A stretch of 6,373 nt of DNA from Fimbriimonadaceae bacterium. Lineage in GTDB: Bacteria; Armatimonadota; Fimbriimonadia; Fimbriimonadales; Fimbriimonadaceae. The stretch lies in the NCBI GenBank assembly GCA_014380605.1, contig JACMJO010000275.1, positions 1-6,373 of the forward strand, given 5' to 3'. Made by a program: the position numbers and the translations under genes. Positions 1 to 5,621 of this stretch are shown here, piece after piece; the first letter of the stretch is position 1, and each line of letters opens with the position of its first letter. The notes beneath the pieces were generated by a model that was given only the letters and a program-made list of their open reading frames with translations, was not told the origin of the DNA and did no database searches.

Positions 1-373
1 ACTGAAGGCGATTCGCGACCGACTTTGAGTCCTTCCGAACGAAACGCCACTGCTTAGCATCCACACCTTCGAACTGAGCGATGAGTCGGGCGCTTTCGAT
101 TCGGTAGTGTTCAGGCAAGAATTTGCTCACGTCGTCTGAGCCGCTCAAAAAGACCTGGTTGTTGGCCGCTTTCCAGGTTCCCGACATATCGAGTTCGCCG
201 ATCCTGGCCTTGTAGCACCCACTGGGATTCAGGTGAAGCTCGCCGACGATTGCTTGCTTTCCTTGAAACTGGGAGACTTCGGTCGCATACACGCCAGCCA
301 CGTCGGGGGCACCCGAGCACCCGAAAGCCGAAAGAACCAACAAGCAGAAAAGGAGGGGTCTGACAATCAACAT
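1..373 (-). CDS. Small lipoprotein, lipocalin/NlpE-like strand pattern, 3' end beyond window
   Basis: Reading the minus strand from ATG at 373 gives 124 codons open to the window edge, so the C-terminus is missing. The protein starts MLIVRPLLFCLLVLSAFGC: one Arg, a hydrophobic core, then a lipobox-like AFGC with Cys19, which suggests signal peptidase II processing and lipid anchoring. The mature part has alternating short strands (GVYATEV, GELHLNPSGCYKARI, MSGTWKAANNQVFLSG). This 'L.L...G.Y ... G.W ... L.' rhythm is seen in small lipocalin-like and NlpE-like envelope lipoproteins, but I cannot name a family. An in-frame stop lies upstream (403-401) and no other start is available. The gene lies 50 bases after the cysteine-pair protein on the same strand and is probably cotranscribed. 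Its start codon is the 3' foot of a perfect stem-loop. The lipoprotein call is firm, the function unknown. Confidence 0.72.
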   Translation of the reverse strand, partial: MLIVRPLLFCLLVLSAFGCSGAPDVAGVYATEVSQFQGKQAIVGELHLNPSGCYKARIGELDMSGTWKAANNQVFLSGSDDVSKFLPEHYRIESARLIAQFEGVDAKQWRFVRKDSKSVANRLQ

Positions 374-404
374 AGCCGCAAACCAACCTATGGTTTGCGG
401 CTAT
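372..404 (-). other. Perfect 14-bp stem-loop covering a start codon
   Basis: Bases 372-385 (atagccgcaaacca) are the exact reverse complement of 391-404, with a 5-base loop at 386-390. Read on the minus strand, the hairpin lies between the stop of the cysteine-pair gene (424) and the lipoprotein start. The first two bases of the ATG (373-371) are paired in the stem, and the region where a ribosome binding site should lie is also inside it. No T-run follows, so it is not a standard intrinsic terminator. A competing pairing exists: CCAACC (+ strand, 383-388) is complementary to GGTTGG (417-422), so loop and inner stem could pair with upstream RNA instead. A role in translation control or mRNA processing is inference. 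Confidence 0.75.
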
Positions 405-423
405 CGAAGCGTTTCGGGTTGGC

Positions 424-789
424 TTAAAGAGAGGTCTTTGTGCTTACCTTTTGGACCATTCCGGCTCTTGCGCCCTTGGCAAGAAGCTCCTTTCGACCCT
501 TAGCCGCACTATCCTCACAGCCAAAGAATTTGTAGCCCGCGCCTTCCACGAAGACCTTGAACTTCGCCGCCTCGCCCTTGGCGTTGCAACAACCCTTGTC
601 GCCCTTCTCGACAGACTTGGTTGCCGTCGTCTTGCAGCAAGCCTTCTTGCCTTCAGCCGACATCTCCATTTCGCGCGCCATCTTCAAGAACCCGTCTTCT
701 TGGTTGGGTTTCTTCTCTTGGCAACATGGGCCTTGCGCCATTGAAAAGGCAGCAACTGCCGCCAGAACTGAGGTTAGTAAAAATTTCAT
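424..789 (-). CDS. Secreted cysteine-pair protein, possible metal-binding
   Basis: This 121-residue protein begins with a clear signal peptide (MKFLLTSVLAAVAAFSMAQ, likely cut after SMA at residue 18). The mature chain is Lys/Glu-rich and holds three adjacent Cys-Cys pairs at 22-23, 51-52 and 67-68, plus a single Cys91. The C-terminal part (about 76-115, KFKVFVEGAGYKFFGCEDSA) looks like a small strand-strand-helix unit with aromatic residues before a Cys, faintly recalling YHS-type metal-binding segments. Such proteins occur in environmental bacteria, usually as hypothetical. Binding of a soft metal, or a thiol/disulphide role in the envelope, is inference. No His residues are present. No Shine-Dalgarno is seen before ATG 789; a TATCCT hexamer (806-801 on this strand) would start RNA only about five bases upstream. 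It is divergent from argC and leads into the lipoprotein gene. Confidence 0.75.
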   Translation of the reverse strand: MKFLLTSVLAAVAAFSMAQGPCCQEKKPNQEDGFLKMAREMEMSAEGKKACCKTTATKSVEKGDKGCCNAKGEAAKFKVFVEGAGYKFFGCEDSAAKGRKELLAKGARAGMVQKVSTKTSL

Positions 790-911
790 GGTTGTTGTCT
801 AGGATACCGTTTTGACCGAGTTAGGGGAGAGCAAATCGCATACCGTTGAACGCATGCGGCCCCATCTCAGTTCCCATGACGCTGATTCAAAGGTATCTTC
901 TTTCTCTTCCC

Positions 912-1913
912 ATGGGTGAGGCAATCAGGGTAGCAGTGGTAGGAGCGACCGGCTATGGCGGGGCCGAATTGGTGCGTCTGCTGTCTGAACATCCTCTTGC
1001 TAAGGTCGTGATTGCGACCAGCGAAAGGCTAGCGGGGACCAGGCTTTCTGACGACTGCCCTTGGCTTGCCACCGACCTGATCCTCCAATCCTTCGATCCT
1101 GAGTCCTTACTTGTAGATTTTGTATTTCTGGCTCAAGAAGCGGGCTTCGCGATGCTTCACGCGCCGAACCTTCTGAGGAAAAGCAGAGTTGTAGACCTTA
1201 GCGCTGATTTCCGCTTAAAGGATAAGGATGTCTATGCCGCAACCTACAAGCGGGAATGGGCATCGCCTGGGCTTGAGGTCGAGCCCGTCTACGGCCTGCC
1301 CGAAGCCGTTGATCGGGACACGATTCGCAACGCAACCCTTGTTGCCAACCCCGGCTGCCACGCCACCAACACGATCCTCGGTCTTCGCCCGTTAGTTGAG
1401 AACGGCCTTCTCGATGGGATTCCTGTCGTCGACTCCAAGTCGGGCGTCAGTGGAGCGGGAAGATCCCGAAAAGAGACGGACTATCTCTTCGCGGAAATGA
1501 CGGGCAACTTCAAGGGCTATGCCGTGACCGGGCATCGCCACATTCCCGAGATCGAGCAAGAGATTGGCGTCAGAATTCGGTTCACGCCTCACCTGGTGCC
1601 GGAGTCGCGGGGAATCTACACCACCATTCACGCTCCGGTCAAATTAGGAACAACCTTAGAGCAGATCAAGGCTGGCTATCCTACATCGACCTTCGTGAGG
1701 GTGGTCGACCAAATCCCCAGCACCAAGCAAGTTTTAGGCTCGAATCGGGTGGATATCCATGTCGCACTCGATGAGCATACAGGCTTCGCCGTCGTGTCCG
1801 TGGTCCAGGACAATCTGGTCAAAGGCGCCGCGGGGCAGGCGATTCAAAACATGAACCTCATGGCGGGTTTGCCGGAAGAGACAGGTTTGCCCATCCACGG
1901 CGTATGGCCATAA
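912..1913 (+). CDS. argC: N-acetyl-gamma-glutamyl-phosphate reductase ArgC
   Basis: ArgC reduces N-acetylglutamyl 5-phosphate to the semialdehyde with NADPH, the third step of ornithine/arginine synthesis in the cytoplasm. From ATG 912 the protein has 333 residues, close to the family's usual length. It shows the Rossmann loop VVGATGYGGAELVRLL near residue 9, the VVDLSADFRL motif, the catalytic-cysteine segment VANPGCHATN with Cys149, and the GHRHIPEI histidine motif around 207-214. The reading frame stays open upstream to a TTG at 846 and an ATG at 876. I chose 912 because known ArgC proteins begin only a few residues before the first strand, although none of the three starts has a well-spaced Shine-Dalgarno. 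His follows the active Cys where Tyr, Phe or Asn is usual. argJ follows after 19 bases, forming an operon. Confidence 0.95.
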   Translation: MGEAIRVAVVGATGYGGAELVRLLSEHPLAKVVIATSERLAGTRLSDDCPWLATDLILQSFDPESLLVDFVFLAQEAGFAMLHAPNLLRKSRVVDLSADFRLKDKDVYAATYKREWASPGLEVEPVYGLPEAVDRDTIRNATLVANPGCHATNTILGLRPLVENGLLDGIPVVDSKSGVSGAGRSRKETDYLFAEMTGNFKGYAVTGHRHIPEIEQEIGVRIRFTPHLVPESRGIYTTIHAPVKLGTTLEQIKAGYPTSTFVRVVDQIPSTKQVLGSNRVDIHVALDEHTGFAVVSVVQDNLVKGAAGQAIQNMNLMAGLPEETGLPIHGVWP

Positions 1914-1919
1914 ATCAAT

Positions 1920-1925
1920 CAAGGA
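1920..1925 (+). promoter_or_regulatory. Strong ribosome binding site for argJ
   Basis: AAGGAG lies seven bases before the ATG at 1933, an ideal Shine-Dalgarno. It settles the argJ start and lies entirely in the short gap after the argC stop. The strength contrasts with first-in-operon genes here, which lack such a site. Confidence 0.85.
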
Positions 1926-1932
1926 GAAAACG

Positions 1933-3084
1933 ATGATCGACATACCGAAAGGCTTTCAATTCGCGGGCGCAAGATGCGGGTTGAAGAATCGTCGTAACGA
2001 CATCGGGATTCTCCTCAGCGACCGTCCAGCCCGCGCCGCCGGGATGTTTACATTGAACGAAGTCAGGGCTGCCTGTGTGGACTACTCGCGCCAAGTCATG
2101 GCATCCGGCTCGTTGCGAGCCATAGTCGTGAATAGCGGAAACGCGAACTGTTGTACAGGCCAACAAGGCGTTCGGGACAACGCCCATATGGCGGAGCTTG
2201 CGGCTACAGCCCTTGGCATAGGACCAGATGAAGTGGCGGTTGGCTCAACCGGCGTAATCGGCCAACTCTTGGACATGTCGAAAGTTGAGAAGGGAGTCGC
2301 AGAAGCAGCGACCAAGCTTGGTCAAGACCCGAAGCCGTTCATGGATGCGCTCTTGACGACGGACCTAGTTGAGAAGCATGCAAGCGCTCACATTTCACCT
2401 TCGTCATTAGTGTTTGGAGTGGCTAAAGGTTCCGGCATGATCGCGCCGAATATGGCGACGATGCTCGCCTACATCGTCACCGATGCAGATGTCACGGGCC
2501 TCGACCTGGATGCGATCCTTCGTCGGGCATGCGACAAGAGCTTCAATTGTATGACAGTCGACGGCGACACCTCGACCAACGATATGGTGATCGTCCTGGC
2601 AAACGGCGCTTCAGATGAGAAACCAACTGAGCTCGACTTCGAGGCGGCAATTACCGACGTTTGCACTTCGCTTGCGAAGCAGGTAGCTCGCGATGGGGAG
2701 GGTGCGACTAAGCTGGTGGAGGTCATTGTGACCGGGTCTCAGGATCCCAAGCGAATCGCACGAACGATCGCGGATTCCCCTCTTGTGAAGACGGCTATGT
2801 TTGGTTGTGATCCAAATTGGGGTCGAATCATGATGGCGGCCGGGCGGGCCGGAGTGCCCTTCAGAAAGGAAGAAGCCCGATTAGCGATCCGAGCAAACGG
2901 AGAGGAGCATCTCCTCTTCGAGTTCGGAGGGCCGGCTGCATTCGATCCCAAAAGGGTGTCCACCGCCCTGAAGTCAGATCAAATCACAATCGACTTGAAT
3001 CTGGGCAAGGGTGACTCGGCAACGATCTACACTTGCGACCTGGGCTACGGTTATGTGCGGATCAACGCTGAGTACCACACCTAG
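1933..3084 (+). CDS. argJ: Glutamate N-acetyltransferase / ornithine acetyltransferase ArgJ
   Basis: ArgJ moves acetyl from N-acetylornithine to glutamate, closing the acetyl cycle of arginine synthesis. Many family members also make acetylglutamate from acetyl-CoA, but which activity applies here cannot be read from sequence. The 383-residue precursor has the self-cleavage motif GSGMIAPNMATMLAY; Thr176 of MATML is the expected nucleophile, giving alpha and beta chains by cleavage between Ala175 and Thr176. Other family landmarks are VVNSGNANCCTG near residue 60-70, TVDGDTSTNDM near 205, the FGCDPNWGRI segment, and the C-terminal YVRINAEYHT, which matches the usual end of the protein. Length and both termini are complete. 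It is the second gene of the argCJ operon. Genes argB and argD are not in the window. Confidence 0.97.
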   Translation: MIDIPKGFQFAGARCGLKNRRNDIGILLSDRPARAAGMFTLNEVRAACVDYSRQVMASGSLRAIVVNSGNANCCTGQQGVRDNAHMAELAATALGIGPDEVAVGSTGVIGQLLDMSKVEKGVAEAATKLGQDPKPFMDALLTTDLVEKHASAHISPSSLVFGVAKGSGMIAPNMATMLAYIVTDADVTGLDLDAILRRACDKSFNCMTVDGDTSTNDMVIVLANGASDEKPTELDFEAAITDVCTSLAKQVARDGEGATKLVEVIVTGSQDPKRIARTIADSPLVKTAMFGCDPNWGRIMMAAGRAGVPFRKEEARLAIRANGEEHLLFEFGGPAAFDPKRVSTALKSDQITIDLNLGKGDSATIYTCDLGYGYVRINAEYHT

Positions 3085-3100
3085 GGAAATGCTTGGTTGT

Positions 3101-3176
3101 GAGATTGCTAGATTGCTCGATCTCCCGTATTCAAGCATTCAAGCAATCCATTAATCCAGCAATCCGGTAATCTCTC
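3101..3176 (+). repeat. Period-8 degenerate repeat array with inverted symmetry
   Basis: The stretch can be read in consecutive 8-base units. The right half is ATTCAAGC, ATTCAAGC, AATCCATT, AATCCAGC, AATCCGGT, AATCTCTC starting at 3129. The left half carries the opposite orientation: GATTGCTA at 3103 and GATTGCTC at 3111. As a result, GAGATT (3101-3106) and GATTGCT (3111-3117) can pair with AATCTC (3169-3174) and AGCAATC (3158-3164), forming a long interrupted hairpin. It starts 16 bases after the argJ stop. It could act as an RNA end-protecting structure, but no T-run makes it a classical terminator. Confidence 0.7.
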
Positions 3177-3180
3177 CCCC

Positions 3181-3333
3181 GTGGCTCGGCTCTACGGCAA
3201 GCCCAAGAAGCGATTTCCCTGGCTCCTGCTCATTCTCTTTGTGGCCATCGTTTACGCATTTTGGATTCTGCCTATTCAACTTGGAACAAGACAGGTTCAG
3301 GTTGAGTTTGTGCCCGCCGGAGCCAAGCGGTGA
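3181..3333 (+). CDS. Small single-pass membrane protein, GTG start
   Basis: A GTG at 3181 opens a 50-residue frame closed by TGA at 3331-3333. The product begins MARLYGKPKKRFPW, with a cluster of five Lys/Arg among the first 11 residues. One hydrophobic helix follows (about 14-31, WLLLILFVAIVYAFWIL), then a polar tail ending VEFVPAGAKR. The positive-inside rule predicts the N-terminus in the cytoplasm and about 20 residues outside. No Shine-Dalgarno precedes the GTG, and an in-frame TAG at 3109 with no other good start in between fixes the choice. I recognise no family. The amphipathic layout (charged N-terminus, single clean transmembrane segment) argues that it is a real gene and not chance. 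It sits between two short-period repeat arrays. Confidence 0.55.
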   Translation: MARLYGKPKKRFPWLLLILFVAIVYAFWILPIQLGTRQVQVEFVPAGAKR

Positions 3334-3337
3334 ATGG

Positions 3338-3414
3338 TAATTTGTAAGTCGTAATTCGTGAGGGTCATTGCGATCTGCGAGTTATTCAGCACGAGTTACA
3401 ATTCACGATTTACC
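3338..3414 (+). repeat. Period-7 degenerate repeat array with inverted symmetry
   Basis: Eleven consecutive 7-base units can be read: TAATTTG, TAAGTCG, TAATTCG, TGAGGGT, CATTGCG, ATCTGCG, AGTTATT, CAGCACG, AGTTACA, ATTCACG, ATTTACC. Seven of the eleven end in G and five in CG. The first and last 24 bases (3337-3360 and 3390-3413) are inverted relative to each other with 18 of 24 positions complementary, so the whole block can fold into one imperfect hairpin. It ends 14 bases before the next gene. It resembles the heptameric tandem repeats described in cyanobacteria in style only, not in a shared unit that I can confirm. Confidence 0.68.
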
Positions 3415-3428
3415 CATAACAAGAACCC

Positions 3429-4484
3429 ATGAAAGTCGCCATCATCGGATACGCCCAAGCGGGCAAGAGCACCATTTACCGCGCCGCCGCCCGGGGCCTT
3501 GCCAAAGGCGAGGTGACCGCCGTTCCTGTGCCTGACGAGCGCTTCGATGCCATCGTCGCCCAAGTCAAGCCCAAGAAGCAGACCCCGGCTACCGTGATCC
3601 TGCACGATGACGTTGAAGCTGCAAATGGCTCTGGAAAGACCTTCAGCTTGCGCTTCATCGACCAAGCCAAGAAGGCCGACATTCTCCTCCACGTGGTTCG
3701 AGGGTTTGAGAATCCCGTCTCGCCCTACTTCGCCGAGGTTGATCCACTCCGAGACCAGGAGAACCTCGACGTCGAGTTGGTCCTTGCGGACTTGCAGATC
3801 GTGGAAAATCGTTTGGAAAGGCTTCAGAAATCGCCGACCGTGAAGCAATCTGGATCGCCCGACTACCTTGAGAAGCAGTTCTTCGATCGGATCAAGCCTC
3901 TTTTGGAAGAAGGAACCCCGCTTCGTGCAATTGTCGACATGAACGAGGACGAGCAGACGGTCGCCCGCAACTATCAATTCCTGAGTCTCAAACCGATGGT
4001 CGTCGCGTTCAACGTCGCCGAGTCTGGCCTGAGCGGCACGCCTGAAATGAACGAGCGGATTGAAGAGCTTGCCAAGAAAGAGACTCCCGCTTTCTATGTC
4101 GCCGCTCCCATCGAGGAAGAGATCGCCCAGCTCGACCCCGCCGACCAGCCAGAATTCCTAGACTCCCTCGGACTGAAAGAGCCAGCTTCAAATGTCGTGA
4201 TTAAGGCGGTCTACGACGCCCTCGGCCTGATCACATTCTTCACCGCCGGCGACAACGACACCCGAGCTTGGCCCCTTCGCAAGGGCTCCAATGCCTTGAA
4301 AGCCGCCGGAACCATCCATAACGATATCGCTAAAGGCTTCATCCGGGCCGAGATCGTCCACTACTCGGACTACCTTGTCGCGGGTTCCCTGGATGCCGCC
4401 TACTCGGCAGGCAAGATGAGCCTGGAGGGCAAGGAGTACGTCCTCCAGGATGGGGACTTGATCCACATTCGGAACAAGAGCTAA
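3429..4484 (+). CDS. Divergent YchF/DUF933-type GTPase-family protein with TGS domain
   Basis: YchF proteins are Obg-family nucleotide hydrolases that prefer ATP and bind ribosomes. This 351-residue protein matches the family throughout its C-terminal two thirds: HVVRGFENP, ELVLADLQIVENRLERL (start of the helical insert), the NxxE nucleotide-specificity motif NVAE at 195-198, FFTAGDNDTRAWPLRKG, and a complete TGS domain (about 265-351, ending GKEYVLQDGDLIHIRN). The P-loop GYAQAGKST (7-15) is intact. Standard YchF has an 'NFPFCTIEPN' switch I and a 'DIAGLVKGASKGEGLGN' switch II. Here about ten residues are missing before AVPVPDERF, and the second region reads HDDVEAANGSGK (59-70). Nucleotide binding is therefore likely but hydrolysis doubtful. 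This is probably a paralogue of canonical ychF, so I give no symbol. No clear Shine-Dalgarno precedes ATG 3429. Confidence 0.88.
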   Translation: MKVAIIGYAQAGKSTIYRAAARGLAKGEVTAVPVPDERFDAIVAQVKPKKQTPATVILHDDVEAANGSGKTFSLRFIDQAKKADILLHVVRGFENPVSPYFAEVDPLRDQENLDVELVLADLQIVENRLERLQKSPTVKQSGSPDYLEKQFFDRIKPLLEEGTPLRAIVDMNEDEQTVARNYQFLSLKPMVVAFNVAESGLSGTPEMNERIEELAKKETPAFYVAAPIEEEIAQLDPADQPEFLDSLGLKEPASNVVIKAVYDALGLITFFTAGDNDTRAWPLRKGSNALKAAGTIHNDIAKGFIRAEIVHYSDYLVAGSLDAAYSAGKMSLEGKEYVLQDGDLIHIRNKS

Positions 4485-4520
4485 CCCTTTGGGAGTGCGC
4501 GCCTCTCATAAGGAACGCCT

Positions 4521-4558
4521 CAAATGGGCCTATTCTTTGTCCAAATGAGACGTATAAT
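4521..4558 (+). promoter_or_regulatory. Antitoxin promoter: TATAAT box and CAAATG direct repeats
   Basis: A perfect TATAAT lies at 4553-4558, so RNA should begin near 4565, the GTG itself. No convincing TTGACA-like hexamer is seen 16-18 bases upstream. CAAATG occurs at 4521-4526 and 4542-4547, 21 bases apart (about two helical turns), which would suit an autoregulatory site for the antitoxin. The repeat's role is inference. Confidence 0.5.
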
Positions 4559-4564
4559 ATCAAT

Positions 4565-5005
4565 GTGGACGCTGCCCTCATCCAAAGTGTGATCCTTCGC
4601 CTCGGTGGTTCCGCCACCCTTGGCCGAAAAGTCCGTGATCTGAATGGACTGAGAGTTCGCATTGAGAGCGGACTTCCGACAAAGTCCATCGATCACGTCT
4701 TGACTGGCGTCGGCAACCGAACGGAACGAGCGGAACTCCGCAATAAGATCGTCCCACGCTCGACCCTCGCCCGACGTGGCGATACCCTGACCCAAGAAGA
4801 AAGCGAGCGACTAGAGCGGGTCGCGAGAGTGATCTCGCTTGCCGAGCAAACCTGGGAAGGCGAGGAGCAAGAGGCCTGGAAATTCCTCAACCGTGCCCAC
4901 CCTGAGCTTGATGGCTTAGAGCCGATCGACGTCGCACTCACCGAGATCGGCGCGCGCCAGGTCGAGGAACTGTTGCAGAAGATCGAGTACGGGTTGCCGG
5001 TCTAG
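4565..5005 (+). CDS. Xre/MbcA/ParS-family antitoxin
   Basis: This 146-residue protein is the antitoxin of a type II toxin-antitoxin pair. The C-terminal part (about 75-146) matches the MbcA/ParS/Xre toxin-binding domain: LERVARVISLAEQTW, then EEQEAWKFLNRAHPELDGLEPIDVALTEIGARQVEELLQKIEYG, that is, the usual order of helix, A-x-x-W/F-L, P-x-L-x-G-x-x-P, and a final V-x-x-x-L helix. The first 65 residues are helical and basic and take the place of the Xre-like DNA-binding part. The start is GTG at 4565; no in-frame ATG precedes it. It has no Shine-Dalgarno but a TATAAT six bases upstream, pointing to a leaderless message. The RES toxin begins two bases after its stop. Such antitoxins cap the toxin active site and repress their own promoter. 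Confidence 0.88.
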   Translation: MDAALIQSVILRLGGSATLGRKVRDLNGLRVRIESGLPTKSIDHVLTGVGNRTERAELRNKIVPRSTLARRGDTLTQEESERLERVARVISLAEQTWEGEEQEAWKFLNRAHPELDGLEPIDVALTEIGARQVEELLQKIEYGLPV

Positions 5006-5007
5006 GC

Positions 5008-5460
5008 GTGAAGGTTTACCGGATCGCCGGAATGCGCCATCCCATTTTCTCAGGCGAAGGGGCGAGGCAGATCGGTGGCCGTTGGAATTCGCCAGGTCAT
5101 TCTGTGATCTATGCAGGGGACTCCTTGGCGACCTGCCTCCTCGAAATCCTGGTCCACACAAGAGGAGTCAAGCCTCCGGGCACCTTGGGATGGATTGAGA
5201 TCGACGTCCCCGATTCTGTTTCCATCGAGCGAATCGATCCGGACAATTTGCCCGGTTGGGGCGACTTGTCGAGCACCGCTTCTCAGGCATTTGGGGATCT
5301 GTGGATCAAGGAAGCTAGAAGTTGCCTGCTTTGGGTTCCCAGCGTCGCCGCTAGCGGCCTAGCCTGGAATGCGGTCATCAATACCGCGCATCCCGAATTT
5401 GCCTTGATTAGTTCTAGCGTTCCTCAGGCGTTGCGGCTCGATTCGAGGCTCTTTCCATAA
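5008..5460 (+). CDS. RES-domain toxin (NAD+-degrading)
   Basis: RES toxins of the MbcT/Res group consume NAD+ by hydrolysis or phosphorolysis; related ParT modifies phosphoribosyl pyrophosphate synthetase. This 150-residue protein begins at GTG 5008 with MKVYRIA, a typical RES start. The residues that name the domain are present: Arg25 in GGRWNSPG, Glu46 in CLLEILVH, and Ser112 in LWVPSVA. Tyr35 (VIYAGD) and the late WNAVINTAHPEF segment also fit, with Arg25-Tyr35-Glu46 spaced as in characterised Res proteins. The frame is full-length and undamaged, so the toxin is probably active and needs its partner. It is separated by two bases from the antitoxin stop and has no good Shine-Dalgarno, so translation is likely coupled. 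NAD+ consumption rather than ADP-ribosylation is inferred from the family majority. Confidence 0.92.
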   Translation: MKVYRIAGMRHPIFSGEGARQIGGRWNSPGHSVIYAGDSLATCLLEILVHTRGVKPPGTLGWIEIDVPDSVSIERIDPDNLPGWGDLSSTASQAFGDLWIKEARSCLLWVPSVAASGLAWNAVINTAHPEFALISSSVPQALRLDSRLFP

Positions 5461-5589
5461 CAATCTTCAGACTATCCCACAAATCGGCATCTGCAACCTC
5501 AACCTACCGACCGCAAAGCCACCGCGAGAATCCCCCACTTGCCTTTTGGTTGGGGAAATGCTGCGAAGAAGATTTTTTGCAAATCGTTA

Positions 5590-5617
5590 TCTACAACTGT
5601 AGGGATTGTTGTATAGT
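5590..5617 (+). promoter_or_regulatory. Promoter of the repressor operon
   Basis: TCTACA (5590-5595, four of six matches to the -35 consensus) is separated by 16 bases from TATAGT (5612-5617, five of six to the -10). RNA would start near 5624, inside operator 2, leaving a leader of about 16 bases. The placement of both operators on this element supports it. Confidence 0.55.
5591..5602. promoter_or_regulatory. BlaI-type operator 1
   Basis: CTACAACTGTAG is a dyad with the TACA-N2-TGTA... arrangement (TACAACTGTA) used by BlaI/MecI repressors. It overlaps the likely -35 region (TCTACA, 5590-5595) of the promoter ahead of the repressor gene. It is followed by GGGAT, as is the second copy. Confidence 0.82.
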
Positions 5618-5621
5618 ACCT

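Noticed and set aside
111..386. 91-codon minus-strand frame beginning MVCGYVDCQ
   Set aside because: It overlaps in another frame the lipoprotein that starts at 373, which has a proper signal peptide and lipobox; this frame is Arg-rich with no domain pattern.
846..911. Upstream TTG (846) and ATG (876) extension of argC
   Set aside because: Would add 12-22 residues before the conserved first strand without a well-placed ribosome site; kept only as an alternative start.
3101..3414. CRISPR array
   Set aside because: The periods are 7 and 8 bases with varying units; there are no long identical repeats separated by unique spacers.
3396..3977. 193-codon minus-strand frame antisense to the ychF-like gene
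   Set aside because: Long only because of the codon bias of the sense gene; the plus strand has a clear family match along its length and the antisense product shows no recognisable motif.
4339..4795. Overlapping minus-strand frames across the antitoxin promoter region
   Set aside because: Compositionally odd, mutually overlapping, and antisense to the YchF end and the antitoxin, both of which match families.
5531..5578. Possible terminator after the RES toxin (CCCCA...TGGGG and a later T-run)
   Set aside because: The stem is only five pairs and the T-run at 5573-5578 is too far from it to form a standard intrinsic terminator.
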